Source of the DNA: JABEVB01 sp049965775
Lineage (GTDB): Bacteria > Planctomycetota > Phycisphaerae > WQYP01
Length of the DNA: 18,114 nucleotides
NCBI GenBank assembly: GCA_049965775.1
Contig: JBMFVX010000057.1
Location: 1-18,114 of the forward strand
Reading direction: 5' to 3'
The position numbers and the translations under genes are program-made. The notes under the pieces are model-generated. The model saw only the letters and a list, made by a program, of their open reading frames with translations, was not told where the DNA came from and made no database searches. Of this stretch, positions 1-6,317 are shown piece after piece. Numbering within the stretch: position 1 is the stretch's first letter; every line of letters begins with the position of its first letter.

Positions 1-12
1 CGGTATTACCTA

Positions 13-162
13 TCATCGGAGTATCTCACCATCACACTGCAATAAAGCCTTCAAATTTTGGCCGTGGGAGGTATAGTAATAGGCTCCGCAGCCCGTCAGC
101 AGGCCCGCGCAGGCCATTGCCATGGCGCAAGGCCCCACGATATGTCGGATCATCTTCTGCAT
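13..162 (-). CDS. Small lipoprotein, function unknown
   Basis: A 49-residue protein beginning MQKMIRHIVG. Its N-terminus is a basic n-region, a hydrophobic stretch (about residues 8-22) and a lipobox-like LTGC, so the mature protein would be a lipid-anchored peptide of roughly 26 residues starting CGAYYYTS. The ATG at 160-162 is preferred because GGAG lies at 169-172 with a 6-nt spacer; an upstream in-frame start at 207 has no such site. A minus-strand TATAAT at 215-220 fits a promoter with a short leader. I do not recognise a family. It could resemble the short entericidin-like or LptM-like lipopeptides in size, but there is no similarity I can point to. The combination of ribosome site, signal and lipobox makes a real gene likely despite the length. 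Confidence 0.55.
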   Translation of the reverse strand: MQKMIRHIVGPCAMAMACAGLLTGCGAYYYTSHGQNLKALLQCDGEILR

Positions 163-214
163 AATATTCTCCAGCCGACAGAGAGGCTTTCGGCAGCCCG
201 CCTTCACAGCTTAT

Positions 215-220
215 ATTATA
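215..220 (-). promoter_or_regulatory. Candidate -10 box for the small lipoprotein gene
   Basis: Minus-strand TATAAT (exact consensus) about 50 nt upstream of the start codon at 162, in an AT-rich stretch (positions 208-240) between GC-rich neighbours. There is no good -35 at 16-18 nt, so it would be a -10-dependent promoter or chance. Confidence 0.35.
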
Positions 221-252
221 TAGCAACCGAATTTAAAACAGTAGAAATCAGC

Positions 253-270
253 AAAGAGCCACTCAGGCCC
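253..270 (-). terminator. Weak hairpin downstream of the PhoD-like gene
   Basis: Read on the minus strand, GGGCC-TGAGT-GGCTC (270 to 256) forms a 5-bp stem with one G-T pair, followed by TTT (255 to 253) and a T-rich stretch. It sits about 36 nt beyond the stop codon of the PhoD-like gene. The stem is short, so termination is only plausible. Confidence 0.25.
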
Positions 271-305
271 GGAGAAACGCCTTGTTAGTCGCAGCGATCG
301 CATCA

Positions 306-1670
306 TTAATTGGCCATAACCTGGCTTTGAAGAATGGTTTGCGACAGCAGCACATTGCCTCGCGCATCGAGCAGTTGGAGTATTAAATGGCGGCTGCCGA
401 TCGGGCCGCCGACGCGCACCATTCCAAAGTTGGCTGCGCCGATCGGTTGACCGACGCGCAGCGGATTTACGGCTGCGGATATCGTTGCTGCCGGCAGCGG
501 AGCCCGCGCGAGAGGTGAACTGGTAAGTTCGTACAATGGGTACTCATTGGGATTCTTGGGGTTGGGTGGTCGAACACTTAGTTCGCCGAAACGCCGGTGA
601 CCGCTCAAGAAGACGACTCCGCCGACGTTATGCATAAACAGCCAACGAATAAACCTGGCCCGCTCATACGGAAATGCCGACCAACCAGGGTCATTCGCAT
701 AGCGTGGAATCATTTGTTGCGGGCCGACAATCAACTTAAATGTGGCGGTACTGTGCATGAGATGGCTCTTAAGCCACGCAAGCTGTTGCAATCCGAGCAT
801 GGCGCGTTTTTTGCCTGCCGTCGCCGGGTCGCGATAGGAGTAATCGTCGAGTAGAAATATTTCGACATCGCCGATGTTAAAGTGGCAGTAAACGCCGGGG
901 GCGCGTGGCGTGCCGAACTGGGGGCTAAGCCAATAGCGTTGGAAGGCGACGAGCGATTCACCGGCGAAGACGAAGCTTTTTCCGGCATGCAGGGGACCAT
1001 AATCGCGGTTGTCCCAGGTGGCGTAAATGGCCGCGCTGCGCAGCAACGCCTTAAAACCATTAAAGCGCCGTGCCTGGTCGTACTGCTGCAGCATGAAGCG
1101 TCTGGCATGGCGATGGGTGTAGGGGAACTCTTTGAGCAGTTTTGGATAGTAGAAGCTGTTTCCGTCGAAAATAAAGGCCTGCGGCTGCTGCGCGGCAATG
1201 GCCCGCCAGATGCGGCCCTGGGGATGCGTGCTGGTGTTGCAGCAGGACCCAAAGGCGATTTTGATGTCAGCACCCGCACCGGCCAGCGGCGCGGTATGAA
1301 TAATAAGCCGCGGGCGGGGCAGCGGCAGGCGGGTTCCCTCGCTGAAGCAGCGGATGCGATAATCGTGGTCTGGCTGCAGACCGCTAAGCGGAACATTAAG
1401 CACAAATGGGGGCGGCCCATAGGCGGGTACACGCACAGCTTCCAATTCGCGGGTGCTGTTTACGTCGTAGCATCTTACAACTACATCGGCACTGGTGTTA
1501 AGTTCCATCCATATACGGGCTGAATGCGCGGTTATGCTGCCAACCATGGGGCCGGCCGAAACGTGCACGGCTTGGGCGGGCAACACAAATAAAGATAGTG
1601 CCAACAGACTTAACCAAAAGAAACGTGAAATGGCAGGCCCTCCAGCGGCATCGTAAGTAAGTGCGGCCAC
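306..1670 (-). CDS. PhoD-like (metallophosphatase-fold) secreted protein, probably catalytically inactive
   Basis: A protein of up to 454 residues. Signal peptide: hydrophobic segment at about 17-31 ending PAQA before VHVSAGP. A PhoD-type N-terminal beta-sandwich (about 35-128) follows, then the phosphatase domain opening with IAFGSCC (138-144). Overall order and length fit the alkaline phosphatase D family. The family's metal and catalytic motifs are present but altered: the GD-N-Y motif reads FDGNSFYY (168-175), WDDHDYG reads WDNRDYG (219-225), and SGDRHF reads SGHRRF (356-361). Several expected Asp and His ligands are therefore missing, while surrounding residues are kept, which suggests a pseudoenzyme or a changed active site. 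The listed start is a GTG without a clear ribosome site. An ATT at 1629-1631, seven nt after GGAGG (1639-1643), would start exactly at the signal peptide. It is divergent from the membrane protein gene, 55 bp away. Confidence 0.8.
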   Translation of the reverse strand: MAALTYDAAGGPAISRFFWLSLLALSLFVLPAQAVHVSAGPMVGSITAHSARIWMELNTSADVVVRCYDVNSTRELEAVRVPAYGPPPFVLNVPLSGLQPDHDYRIRCFSEGTRLPLPRPRLIIHTAPLAGAGADIKIAFGSCCNTSTHPQGRIWRAIAAQQPQAFIFDGNSFYYPKLLKEFPYTHRHARRFMLQQYDQARRFNGFKALLRSAAIYATWDNRDYGPLHAGKSFVFAGESLVAFQRYWLSPQFGTPRAPGVYCHFNIGDVEIFLLDDYSYRDPATAGKKRAMLGLQQLAWLKSHLMHSTATFKLIVGPQQMIPRYANDPGWSAFPYERARFIRWLFMHNVGGVVFLSGHRRFGELSVRPPNPKNPNEYPLYELTSSPLARAPLPAATISAAVNPLRVGQPIGAANFGMVRVGGPIGSRHLILQLLDARGNVLLSQTILQSQVMAN

Positions 1671-1725
1671 CTACGGTGGTGTCCGGGTATCGCATAAAGC
1701 GACGACCTCGGCTAAATTATGAGCG

Positions 1726-2388
1726 ATGACGGCGTTTGATCCAAGTACAGTTGTAAACAAGCCCGATGGCAAACTGCCGCCGGAGGCCATGCGCCTGGTC
1801 GCCGATGCGCAGAGACGTTTATCCACGGTGCTTAAGGCTCGCAAGGTGGCGCAGCGGGCGTGCATCAGCCTGGTATTCATGGGGGTATTGACTGGCATGT
1901 TTGCGGTGGAGGGAGGGCAGGGGCCCTCATGGTCGGGCCTGGTGATGGGTGTGTGGATGACCGCCGCCGGTATTGTGGAGTTTATTGGGGCGCAAGGCAC
2001 GGCGAAGCTTAAGCCCAAGGCTTTGACCATGCTGGCGGTCAACCAGTTGCTGCTGGGCTTGATGTTTGCCGGTTTTGGGGCGTGGTGGATGCTGGCTCTA
2101 AAAATGGGTTGGAACACCGCAGATGTTAAAAGCGCCCAGCAGTTCATGGGGAGTCTCAGCAACTCGCTGGTGACGGTTGGCGATGCGGGCGCAAGCACCG
2201 GGCAGATAAACTCCATTGCGTATACGGCGGTGTACTGGGCCTATGGCTCGTTGGTGGTGTTTGGCCTGTTGGTTGACGCGCCGATGGCTCTTTATTACTT
2301 CTACCGCCGGCGGCAACTGGAAGCCTACCTTCGCGAAACGCCGGAATGGATTGTTCAAATGCATAGCATTACATCCGGCGCAGTGTAA
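1726..2388 (+). CDS. Four-helix integral membrane protein, function unknown
   Basis: A 220-residue protein. The first 40 residues form a soluble, charged segment with a likely amphipathic helix (about 20-40). Four hydrophobic stretches follow, at about 45-63, 70-88, 98-124 and 168-192. A Tyr/Arg-rich cytoplasmic juncture (YYFYRRRQLEAYLRETPEW) and a short polar tail end the protein. A roughly 45-residue loop between helices 3 and 4 is rich in Ser, Gly and Gln. I recognise no family or catalytic motif. Translation starts at the ATG at 1726; the upstream ATG at 1719 runs into a stop after six codons. The ribosome site is weak. It is divergent from the PhoD-like gene and convergent with the response regulator, so it is probably transcribed alone. 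Confidence 0.75.
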   Translation: MTAFDPSTVVNKPDGKLPPEAMRLVADAQRRLSTVLKARKVAQRACISLVFMGVLTGMFAVEGGQGPSWSGLVMGVWMTAAGIVEFIGAQGTAKLKPKALTMLAVNQLLLGLMFAGFGAWWMLALKMGWNTADVKSAQQFMGSLSNSLVTVGDAGASTGQINSIAYTAVYWAYGSLVVFGLLVDAPMALYYFYRRRQLEAYLRETPEWIVQMHSITSGAV

Positions 2389-2410
2389 AAGGTGCCTGCC
2401 GGCGGGCACC
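2387..2410 (-). terminator. Hairpin with T-run in the convergent intergenic region
   Basis: The sequence at 2391-2410 is a 6-bp inverted repeat, GGTGCC and GGCACC around an 8-nt loop. On the minus strand it is followed directly by TTTT (2390 to 2387), giving a rho-independent layout for the response regulator transcript. On the plus strand it begins two bases after the stop codon of the membrane protein and could protect or end that mRNA, although no T-run follows it there. Confidence 0.45.
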
Positions 2411-2454
2411 ACATGGCTGCAGGGTCGCCAAGTCTGCATGTTATGGTGTCGTAA

Positions 2455-2476
2455 CACGGTGCGCAGCGGCACCGTG
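2455..2476. terminator. Strong GC hairpin between convergent genes
   Basis: A perfect 8-bp stem, CACGGTGC and GCACCGTG, with a 6-nt loop, placed between two converging genes. It has no T-run on either strand. Together with the hairpin at 2391-2410 it probably separates the two transcripts. The rest of 2389-2580 shows no gene. Confidence 0.35.
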
Positions 2477-2580
2477 CGTGTGAAAGGCTTGCGGTGTTGA
2501 AGGTCATTGGCTGGTGCTGAGTTGGCCGGGGATTAGGGGCATTGCTTCAAAGGCTGAGATATAAAGGGCACAATATAGTT

Positions 2581-3573
2581 TTAGCTTTTACCACAGCGAC
2601 ATTCGCCGGGCTTTTTATCTTGTTCTGAACACGCGGGTGATGTCGCACGGGTAACGGCAGGGTTGCTGGCGACGACCGTTATGACGTTGCCATCCATTGC
2701 GGGGATGAGGCTGGATGCGGGTACGGGGCGAAAGACCCGCACCGAAGTTGTCGCATCGGCGTCAGCGGTTGGTTGCAGGCCGGCAAGAGCCATGAATTTG
2801 TCCCATGTGGCCTGGTCCAATCCCAAGAGAACACCGGGGGATTTCGCCGCGCCCGGCTTGCCGACGCTTGTTTTAGATTGGGATGCGGTAGAAGCAGCGG
2901 CACCAGGCGCAAAGGTAAAGTAGATGCCGCTCAATTGACCGTCGTCGGTGCGGCCGGTAGGCGAAAGACGAATGGCGTAGTCCAAAGTTATTCCTGCAAA
3001 TAGTGATTGGCTGGTACCGGCATGTTGAAGGATGCTCTGCTCAAGCAGCACGAAGGCCTGCCGCAATTGTGCGGTGGCGAGATCGTCAAACGGGCAGCGG
3101 TAGCTTAAATCGGCGAGCAGCGAGTTAATGGCGGAGTAATCAGCTTCGGCGTTTCGGCCGGTAAGTTGGATGCGTCCAAACATGGCGCGGCTATCGAGCA
3201 TGCGTTTGGCCTCAACAGCCGCCACGACCTTCTGCAGGAGCATATCGGGCTGAAACGGCTTGGCCATATGGCCAAAGGCGCCGCTTTCAAAACCTCGAAT
3301 ACGATCGCCATCCTGACATAAACAGGTGAGCAGAATAACCGGAACATTGACTGTTCCTCTGGCGCTCTTGAGCCGACGGCACACCTCGTACCCATCAAGG
3401 TCGGGCAGCATGAGGTCGAGGATTATCACATCTGGTTGCACGGCTCGCGCCAGAGAGATGCCCTCTTGGCCGCTTGTGGCGCGATGGTAGCCGATATTCT
3501 CCAGCCCAAGATATTCGCCGATCAGAGCATTAATTTCCTGATCATCTTCGATGACAAGCACATTGGTTGCCAT
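2581..3573 (-). CDS. Response regulator with receiver domain and unassigned C-terminal region
   Basis: A 330-residue protein. Residues 1-122 form a canonical receiver domain: acidic pair E9-D10-D11, phosphoacceptor D53 in LDLMLPD, T83 and K105 in the AKPF motif. It is therefore expected to be phosphorylated by a histidine kinase, but none is encoded here. The C-terminal part is not a DNA-binding domain I can recognise. Residues 144-222 contain a helical stretch (ADYSAINSLLADL, then TAQLRQAFVLLEQSILQHA) followed by a beta-rich part, loosely like a degenerate RsbW/GHKL-type fold; this is a guess. Residues 224-250 are a Ser/Ala/Lys linker. The tail has three cysteines (315, 325, 327) in a CRC-type motif that might bind a metal. 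The ATG at 3571-3573 has GAGG nine nt upstream. A dyad-covered promoter candidate lies about 180 bp upstream. Confidence 0.88.
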   Translation of the reverse strand: MATNVLVIEDDQEINALIGEYLGLENIGYHRATSGQEGISLARAVQPDVIILDLMLPDLDGYEVCRRLKSARGTVNVPVILLTCLCQDGDRIRGFESGAFGHMAKPFQPDMLLQKVVAAVEAKRMLDSRAMFGRIQLTGRNAEADYSAINSLLADLSYRCPFDDLATAQLRQAFVLLEQSILQHAGTSQSLFAGITLDYAIRLSPTGRTDDGQLSGIYFTFAPGAAASTASQSKTSVGKPGAAKSPGVLLGLDQATWDKFMALAGLQPTADADATTSVRVFRPVPASSLIPAMDGNVITVVASNPAVTRATSPACSEQDKKPGECRCGKS

Positions 3574-3601
3574 GGCTTACCGCCTCGCCATATTGCCTTA
3601 G

Positions 3602-3630
3602 CTCTCGCCTATTTTAGTTATCGGCGAGAG
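3602..3630 (-). promoter_or_regulatory. Inverted repeat in the leader of the response regulator gene
   Basis: Perfect 8-bp arms CTCTCGCC and GGCGAGAG separated by 13 AT-rich bases, 29 nt upstream of the response regulator start codon. Its position suits either an operator or a stem-loop in the mRNA leader. It is part of the 407-bp gene-free stretch 3574-3980, which also holds the elements listed at 3753-3782 and 3898-3903 and otherwise shows nothing convincing. Confidence 0.35.
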
Positions 3631-3752
3631 ACGGCAGTGTTGACAATAGCGGGTGAACATATGAACCATCCACCCGCCGTCGCCATCGTGTTCTCGGCCC
3701 AGCCCGGCACCGTTGCGTTCAAGCTGCACAAATGCCGACAACGCATGTCAGT

Positions 3753-3782
3753 ATTATACCCACATCGAGGCAATGTTGCCTC
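3753..3782 (-). promoter_or_regulatory. Candidate -10 box with palindromic operator at the -35 position
   Basis: Minus-strand TATAAT lies at 3753-3758. Eight bases upstream starts a palindrome, GAGGCAA-tg-TTGCCTC on the plus strand at 3767-3782 (7-bp arms), covering the place of a -35 box. No good -35 hexamer is seen, which fits an activator- or repressor-bound promoter for the response regulator gene. The leader would be about 170 nt. Function is inferred from position only. Confidence 0.35.
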
Positions 3783-3897
3783 ATAAAAAATTTAGCTTTT
3801 ATGACGCGCCCTCCTCGCGGGGCAACGCGACAAGTGCATTTCTTGAAATATTATAGGGCTTAGGGCCGCCTATCCATGCGATAATCACGTTTAATGT

Positions 3898-3903
3898 TAT
3901 AAT
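3898..3903 (+). promoter_or_regulatory. Candidate -10 box for the 165-residue hypothetical gene
   Basis: Plus-strand TATAAT in an AT-rich patch (3890-3915), about 75 nt upstream of the chosen start codon at 3981. No matching -35 hexamer is evident at 16-18 nt, so support is limited to the exact -10 match and position. Confidence 0.3.
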
Positions 3904-3980
3904 AATCTTGTTTTTCGCGTTCGGGTGAATTGTGCGGGCGGGCATACTCGAAGCGTTGTTTGGGTGATGGAGGCCTGATG

Positions 3981-4478
3981 ATGGCGGCTCCTTTGACGAG
4001 CGTTGGACAATTGCGGCGGGCTGTTGATATTTACCTGCGTGTGGCTTACACAACGGGCCAGCTGCCTGAGGTTGTTAAGCTGCGTCTTTTGCCATGGGCG
4101 GGTTTGCCGGATGACGCGTTGGTTGAACCGGCATGGTTTGAGGCATGCGTGCAGGAAGGCCGGCAGCAGTTGGCTTTGCGATTGGGGCACCCCGGTTATC
4201 CGCACATGAAACTTGTGTTGGAAGAATCGCCGGATGTATCCGGCTATTTATTCAGGGCTGATGCCCACGACCGACACTTATTTGCCCCTCCCGGTTCGCC
4301 CGACGCAGGGGGTCTGGAGCAGGTTCGTCGCGTTAACGCACAAATTATTGAGCAGATCGAGCGCGAATGGATGGCCGCAGGGTTGCCTACGTTTCGCGCG
4401 TATCTTCGCAAACAGGTTGAAGCTCGCCGCCGGCAGGCCGGACTGATTAATCCGCCACCTGCGGCCGGTGGATCGTAA
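3981..4478 (+). CDS. Conserved-looking hypothetical protein, soluble
   Basis: A 165-residue protein beginning MAAPLTSVGQ. I chose the ATG at 3981 because GGAGG (3969-3973) lies seven nt upstream; the adjacent ATG at 3978 (spacer 4) is also possible, and a longer in-frame start at 3930 lacks a ribosome site. There is no signal peptide or membrane segment. It appears alpha-helical: an N-terminal helix with LRRAVDIYLRVAY, a WF-containing middle (PAWFEACVQEGRQQLALRLG), a central His/Asp-rich stretch (RADAHDRHLF), and a C-terminal charged helix (QIIEQIEREWMAAG, then FRAYLRKQVEARRRQ) that could mediate protein or nucleic-acid contacts. The tail is Pro/Ala/Gly-rich. I recognise no family. It stands alone and converges with the HPRT gene. 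Confidence 0.65.
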   Translation: MAAPLTSVGQLRRAVDIYLRVAYTTGQLPEVVKLRLLPWAGLPDDALVEPAWFEACVQEGRQQLALRLGHPGYPHMKLVLEESPDVSGYLFRADAHDRHLFAPPGSPDAGGLEQVRRVNAQIIEQIEREWMAAGLPTFRAYLRKQVEARRRQAGLINPPPAAGGS

Positions 4479-4553
4479 CGATGCGATAGCACCAAACGAG
4501 AGTTGCCTGGCGCCGTGTTGAAGAATTGGTGCATGATGTTCAAGCCGCACCAA

Positions 4554-4579
4554 GTTGCCGAAAGTCTCATGGCAATTTT
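4554..4579 (+). terminator. Weak terminator after the hypothetical gene
   Basis: GTTGCC and GGCAAT (one G-T pair) form a 6-bp stem around an 11-nt loop, followed by TTTT at 4576-4579 (one T is shared with the stem). It lies about 75 nt after the stop codon, in the 130-bp gap before the convergent HPRT gene. The stem is short, so confidence is low. Confidence 0.3.
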
Positions 4580-4608
4580 ATGAAGCAACAGTCGAGGCAG
4601 CTGTATGG

Positions 4609-5142
4609 CTACAGTGATGTCTTGAGTTGTACGACATCGGGTAGATTACGATACAGGTGGTTAAAGTCCATGCCGTAGCCTACAACAAAGGCATCTGGAA
4701 TATCAAAGCCAATAAAGTCCGCTGAAAGCCCCGCCCTGCGAGCCTGTTCTTTGCGCAGCAGCACGCAGGTTTTGACCGAGGCGGCCTGACGGCGGCGGAG
4801 CATGTTCTGCATGGCTGTTAACGTGCGTCCACTGTCTAAAATGTCGTCCACAATAAGTACATGGCGTCGGCGAATGTTCAGTTGCGGCGGCAACACAATC
4901 GTTGCTCCGCGGCTCCTGGTGGCTTTGCCCGGATAGCTGGAAACAGCGGCAACATCCAACCGCATTTTGATGGGAAGCCGGCGGATCAGATCGGCCGTGA
5001 ATATCAAACCGCCGGTCAGCAGCGGTACAATAACCAGTTCATGGCCTGCATAGGCATCGGCTATTTGCCGGCCCAGGCCGGCCACCCTGCGGGCAATGGC
5101 TGCACGAGGCAATAAAACTTTTCCAGGCAGCAGCTTTTTCAT
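4609..5142 (-). CDS. hpt: Hypoxanthine phosphoribosyltransferase
   Basis: This purine-salvage enzyme transfers the phosphoribosyl group of PRPP to hypoxanthine (and usually guanine) in the cytoplasm. From the ATG at 5142 the protein has 177 residues, close to the usual bacterial HPRT length. An upstream in-frame ATG at 5172 would add ten residues; neither start has a strong ribosome site, and family length favours the shorter one. Visible motifs (numbered from 5142): the pyrophosphate loop LLTGG at 41-45, the PRPP-binding signature VLIVDDILDSGRTL at 95-108, the purine-contacting LLRK at 128-131, and the C-terminal FVVGYGMDFNHLYRNLP at 152-168. It is convergent with the hypothetical gene and divergent from the dehydrogenase, so probably monocistronic. 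In many bacteria hpt is next to tilS or ftsH; neither is here. Confidence 0.93.
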   Translation of the reverse strand: MKKLLPGKVLLPRAAIARRVAGLGRQIADAYAGHELVIVPLLTGGLIFTADLIRRLPIKMRLDVAAVSSYPGKATRSRGATIVLPPQLNIRRRHVLIVDDILDSGRTLTAMQNMLRRRQAASVKTCVLLRKEQARRAGLSADFIGFDIPDAFVVGYGMDFNHLYRNLPDVVQLKTSL

Positions 5143-5330
5143 GGCTATGAGTTTACTGGGCCGGGCACACATTGTCAGGCGGGGGAGATGGTGATTGCGG
5201 CGGGTAAAGTTTCAACGAATATTTATTTTGCAGGTCAACATCGTAGAATAAAGCAGTGTGTGCGGTTAAAGCCTCCACAGGCTGGCCGACGATGGTGAAC
5301 AGTTGAAACGCCTGCATGGGGAAACGACAA

Positions 5331-6317
5331 ATGAAAGCATGGCTACTTGATAAACTCGGCGGGTTGGAGAATCTGCATATTGGCGAGGTGGCTTCCCCCG
5401 ATCCTGCATCAGGTGAGGTGTTGCTGCGGGTTCACTTTGCTGCGCTGAATCCGGCCGATCGCTACCTTGCCGAGGGAGCATATCCGGCTCGGCCGGCTTT
5501 GCCGCACATATTGGGCCGTGACGGTGTTGGGGAAATTGCTACGGTGGGGGCAGGCGTTACGGGTTGGCGGCCGGGCCAACGGGCGATGTTACTTCGGGGT
5601 CCCGTCGGTGTGGAACGGGCAGGGACATTTGCCGAATTTGTATGTGTGCCGGCTGACAACCTGGTTGCGGTACCAGAGGGTTGGACACTACAGCAAGCTG
5701 GCGGCGGCAGCCTGACCTATCTCACGGCGTGGCAGGCGATAACACAGTGGGATTTACCCCCGGCGAGCAACATTCTTATAACCGGGGCCTCCGGCGGCGT
5801 GGGTATTGCGAGCGTGCAACTCGCGAAGGGGATGGGCCATCGGGCGATGGCGCTTTCCCGTAGCCCGGCGAAGCAAGAAAAGCTGCGGCAATTAGGAGCG
5901 GTCTGGGCCGCGTCTCCGGATGATAGCCAGTGGCGCAAGAGTCTCGTGGAATATTTGGGTGGCCGCAAAGTTAATCTGGTGATAGACAATATCGGCGGCG
6001 CGGGCTTCAGCGATATTGTGGATGTGCTTGGCCCCAATGGCCGCATAAGTGTTGTGGGGCGGTTGGCAGGGCCCGTGCCGCAGTTCAATACCGCGAGCCT
6101 GTTTTTCCGGCGGCTGCGTGTGGGCGGCGTAGCGGCAGGTACGTACAGTGCAGCCGAGGCGCAGGCAGCCTGGCAAGACATTCTGAAAACTCTTCGGCAA
6201 GCCAAAGCGGCTCCTGTTATTGACCGAGGCTTTGATTTTGATGAGTTGCCGCAGGCGTTTGAGTATTTAGCTCGCGGTCCTATGGGCAAGGTATTACTGA
6301 CGATTTGCGCCGGATGA
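5331..6317 (+). CDS. Zinc-free MDR-family NAD(P)H:quinone oxidoreductase-type dehydrogenase
   Basis: A 328-residue medium-chain dehydrogenase/reductase. The N-terminal GroES-like catalytic domain (about 1-118) shows ALNPADRY and the HILGRDGVGEI segment; the Rossmann domain carries GASGGVG at 152-158, typical of the quinone oxidoreductase branch that binds NADPH. The Cys-rich structural-zinc loop of alcohol dehydrogenases is absent, so a zinc-independent reductase of quinones or enones is likely. The natural substrate cannot be told. The ATG at 5331 is chosen over the one five codons upstream because GGGGA (5318-5322) sits eight nt before it. The 3' end overlaps that of the convergent glycosyltransferase gene by 24 bp. 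No cofactor or pathway partner lies nearby. Confidence 0.88.
   Translation: MKAWLLDKLGGLENLHIGEVASPDPASGEVLLRVHFAALNPADRYLAEGAYPARPALPHILGRDGVGEIATVGAGVTGWRPGQRAMLLRGPVGVERAGTFAEFVCVPADNLVAVPEGWTLQQAGGGSLTYLTAWQAITQWDLPPASNILITGASGGVGIASVQLAKGMGHRAMALSRSPAKQEKLRQLGAVWAASPDDSQWRKSLVEYLGGRKVNLVIDNIGGAGFSDIVDVLGPNGRISVVGRLAGPVPQFNTASLFFRRLRVGGVAAGTYSAAEAQAAWQDILKTLRQAKAAPVIDRGFDFDELPQAFEYLARGPMGKVLLTICAG

Noticed and set aside
731..1432. A 233-codon minus-strand open frame inside the PhoD-like gene
   Set aside because: It overlaps the real gene in another frame, has Ser/Pro/Arg-rich shadow composition and no ribosome site or domain.
882..1523. A 213-codon plus-strand open frame opposite the PhoD-like gene
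   Set aside because: It is antisense to a gene with clear family motifs and a signal peptide; its translation resembles no protein and reflects the GC-rich codon pattern of the other strand.
1671..2216. A 181-codon minus-strand open frame opposite the four-helix membrane protein
   Set aside because: The plus-strand frame has regular membrane helices; the minus-strand translation is Thr/Pro/Asn-rich with no hydrophobic or domain pattern.
3436..3786. A 116-codon plus-strand open frame over the response regulator 5' end and its upstream region
   Set aside because: Half of it is antisense to the receiver domain, it has no ribosome site, and the intergenic half has no coding character.
2580..3801. 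An 11-base repeat TTTAGCTTTTA at about 2580 and 3791 flanking the response regulator gene
   Set aside because: It is short and AT-rich, with no transposase or target duplication; chance is the better explanation.
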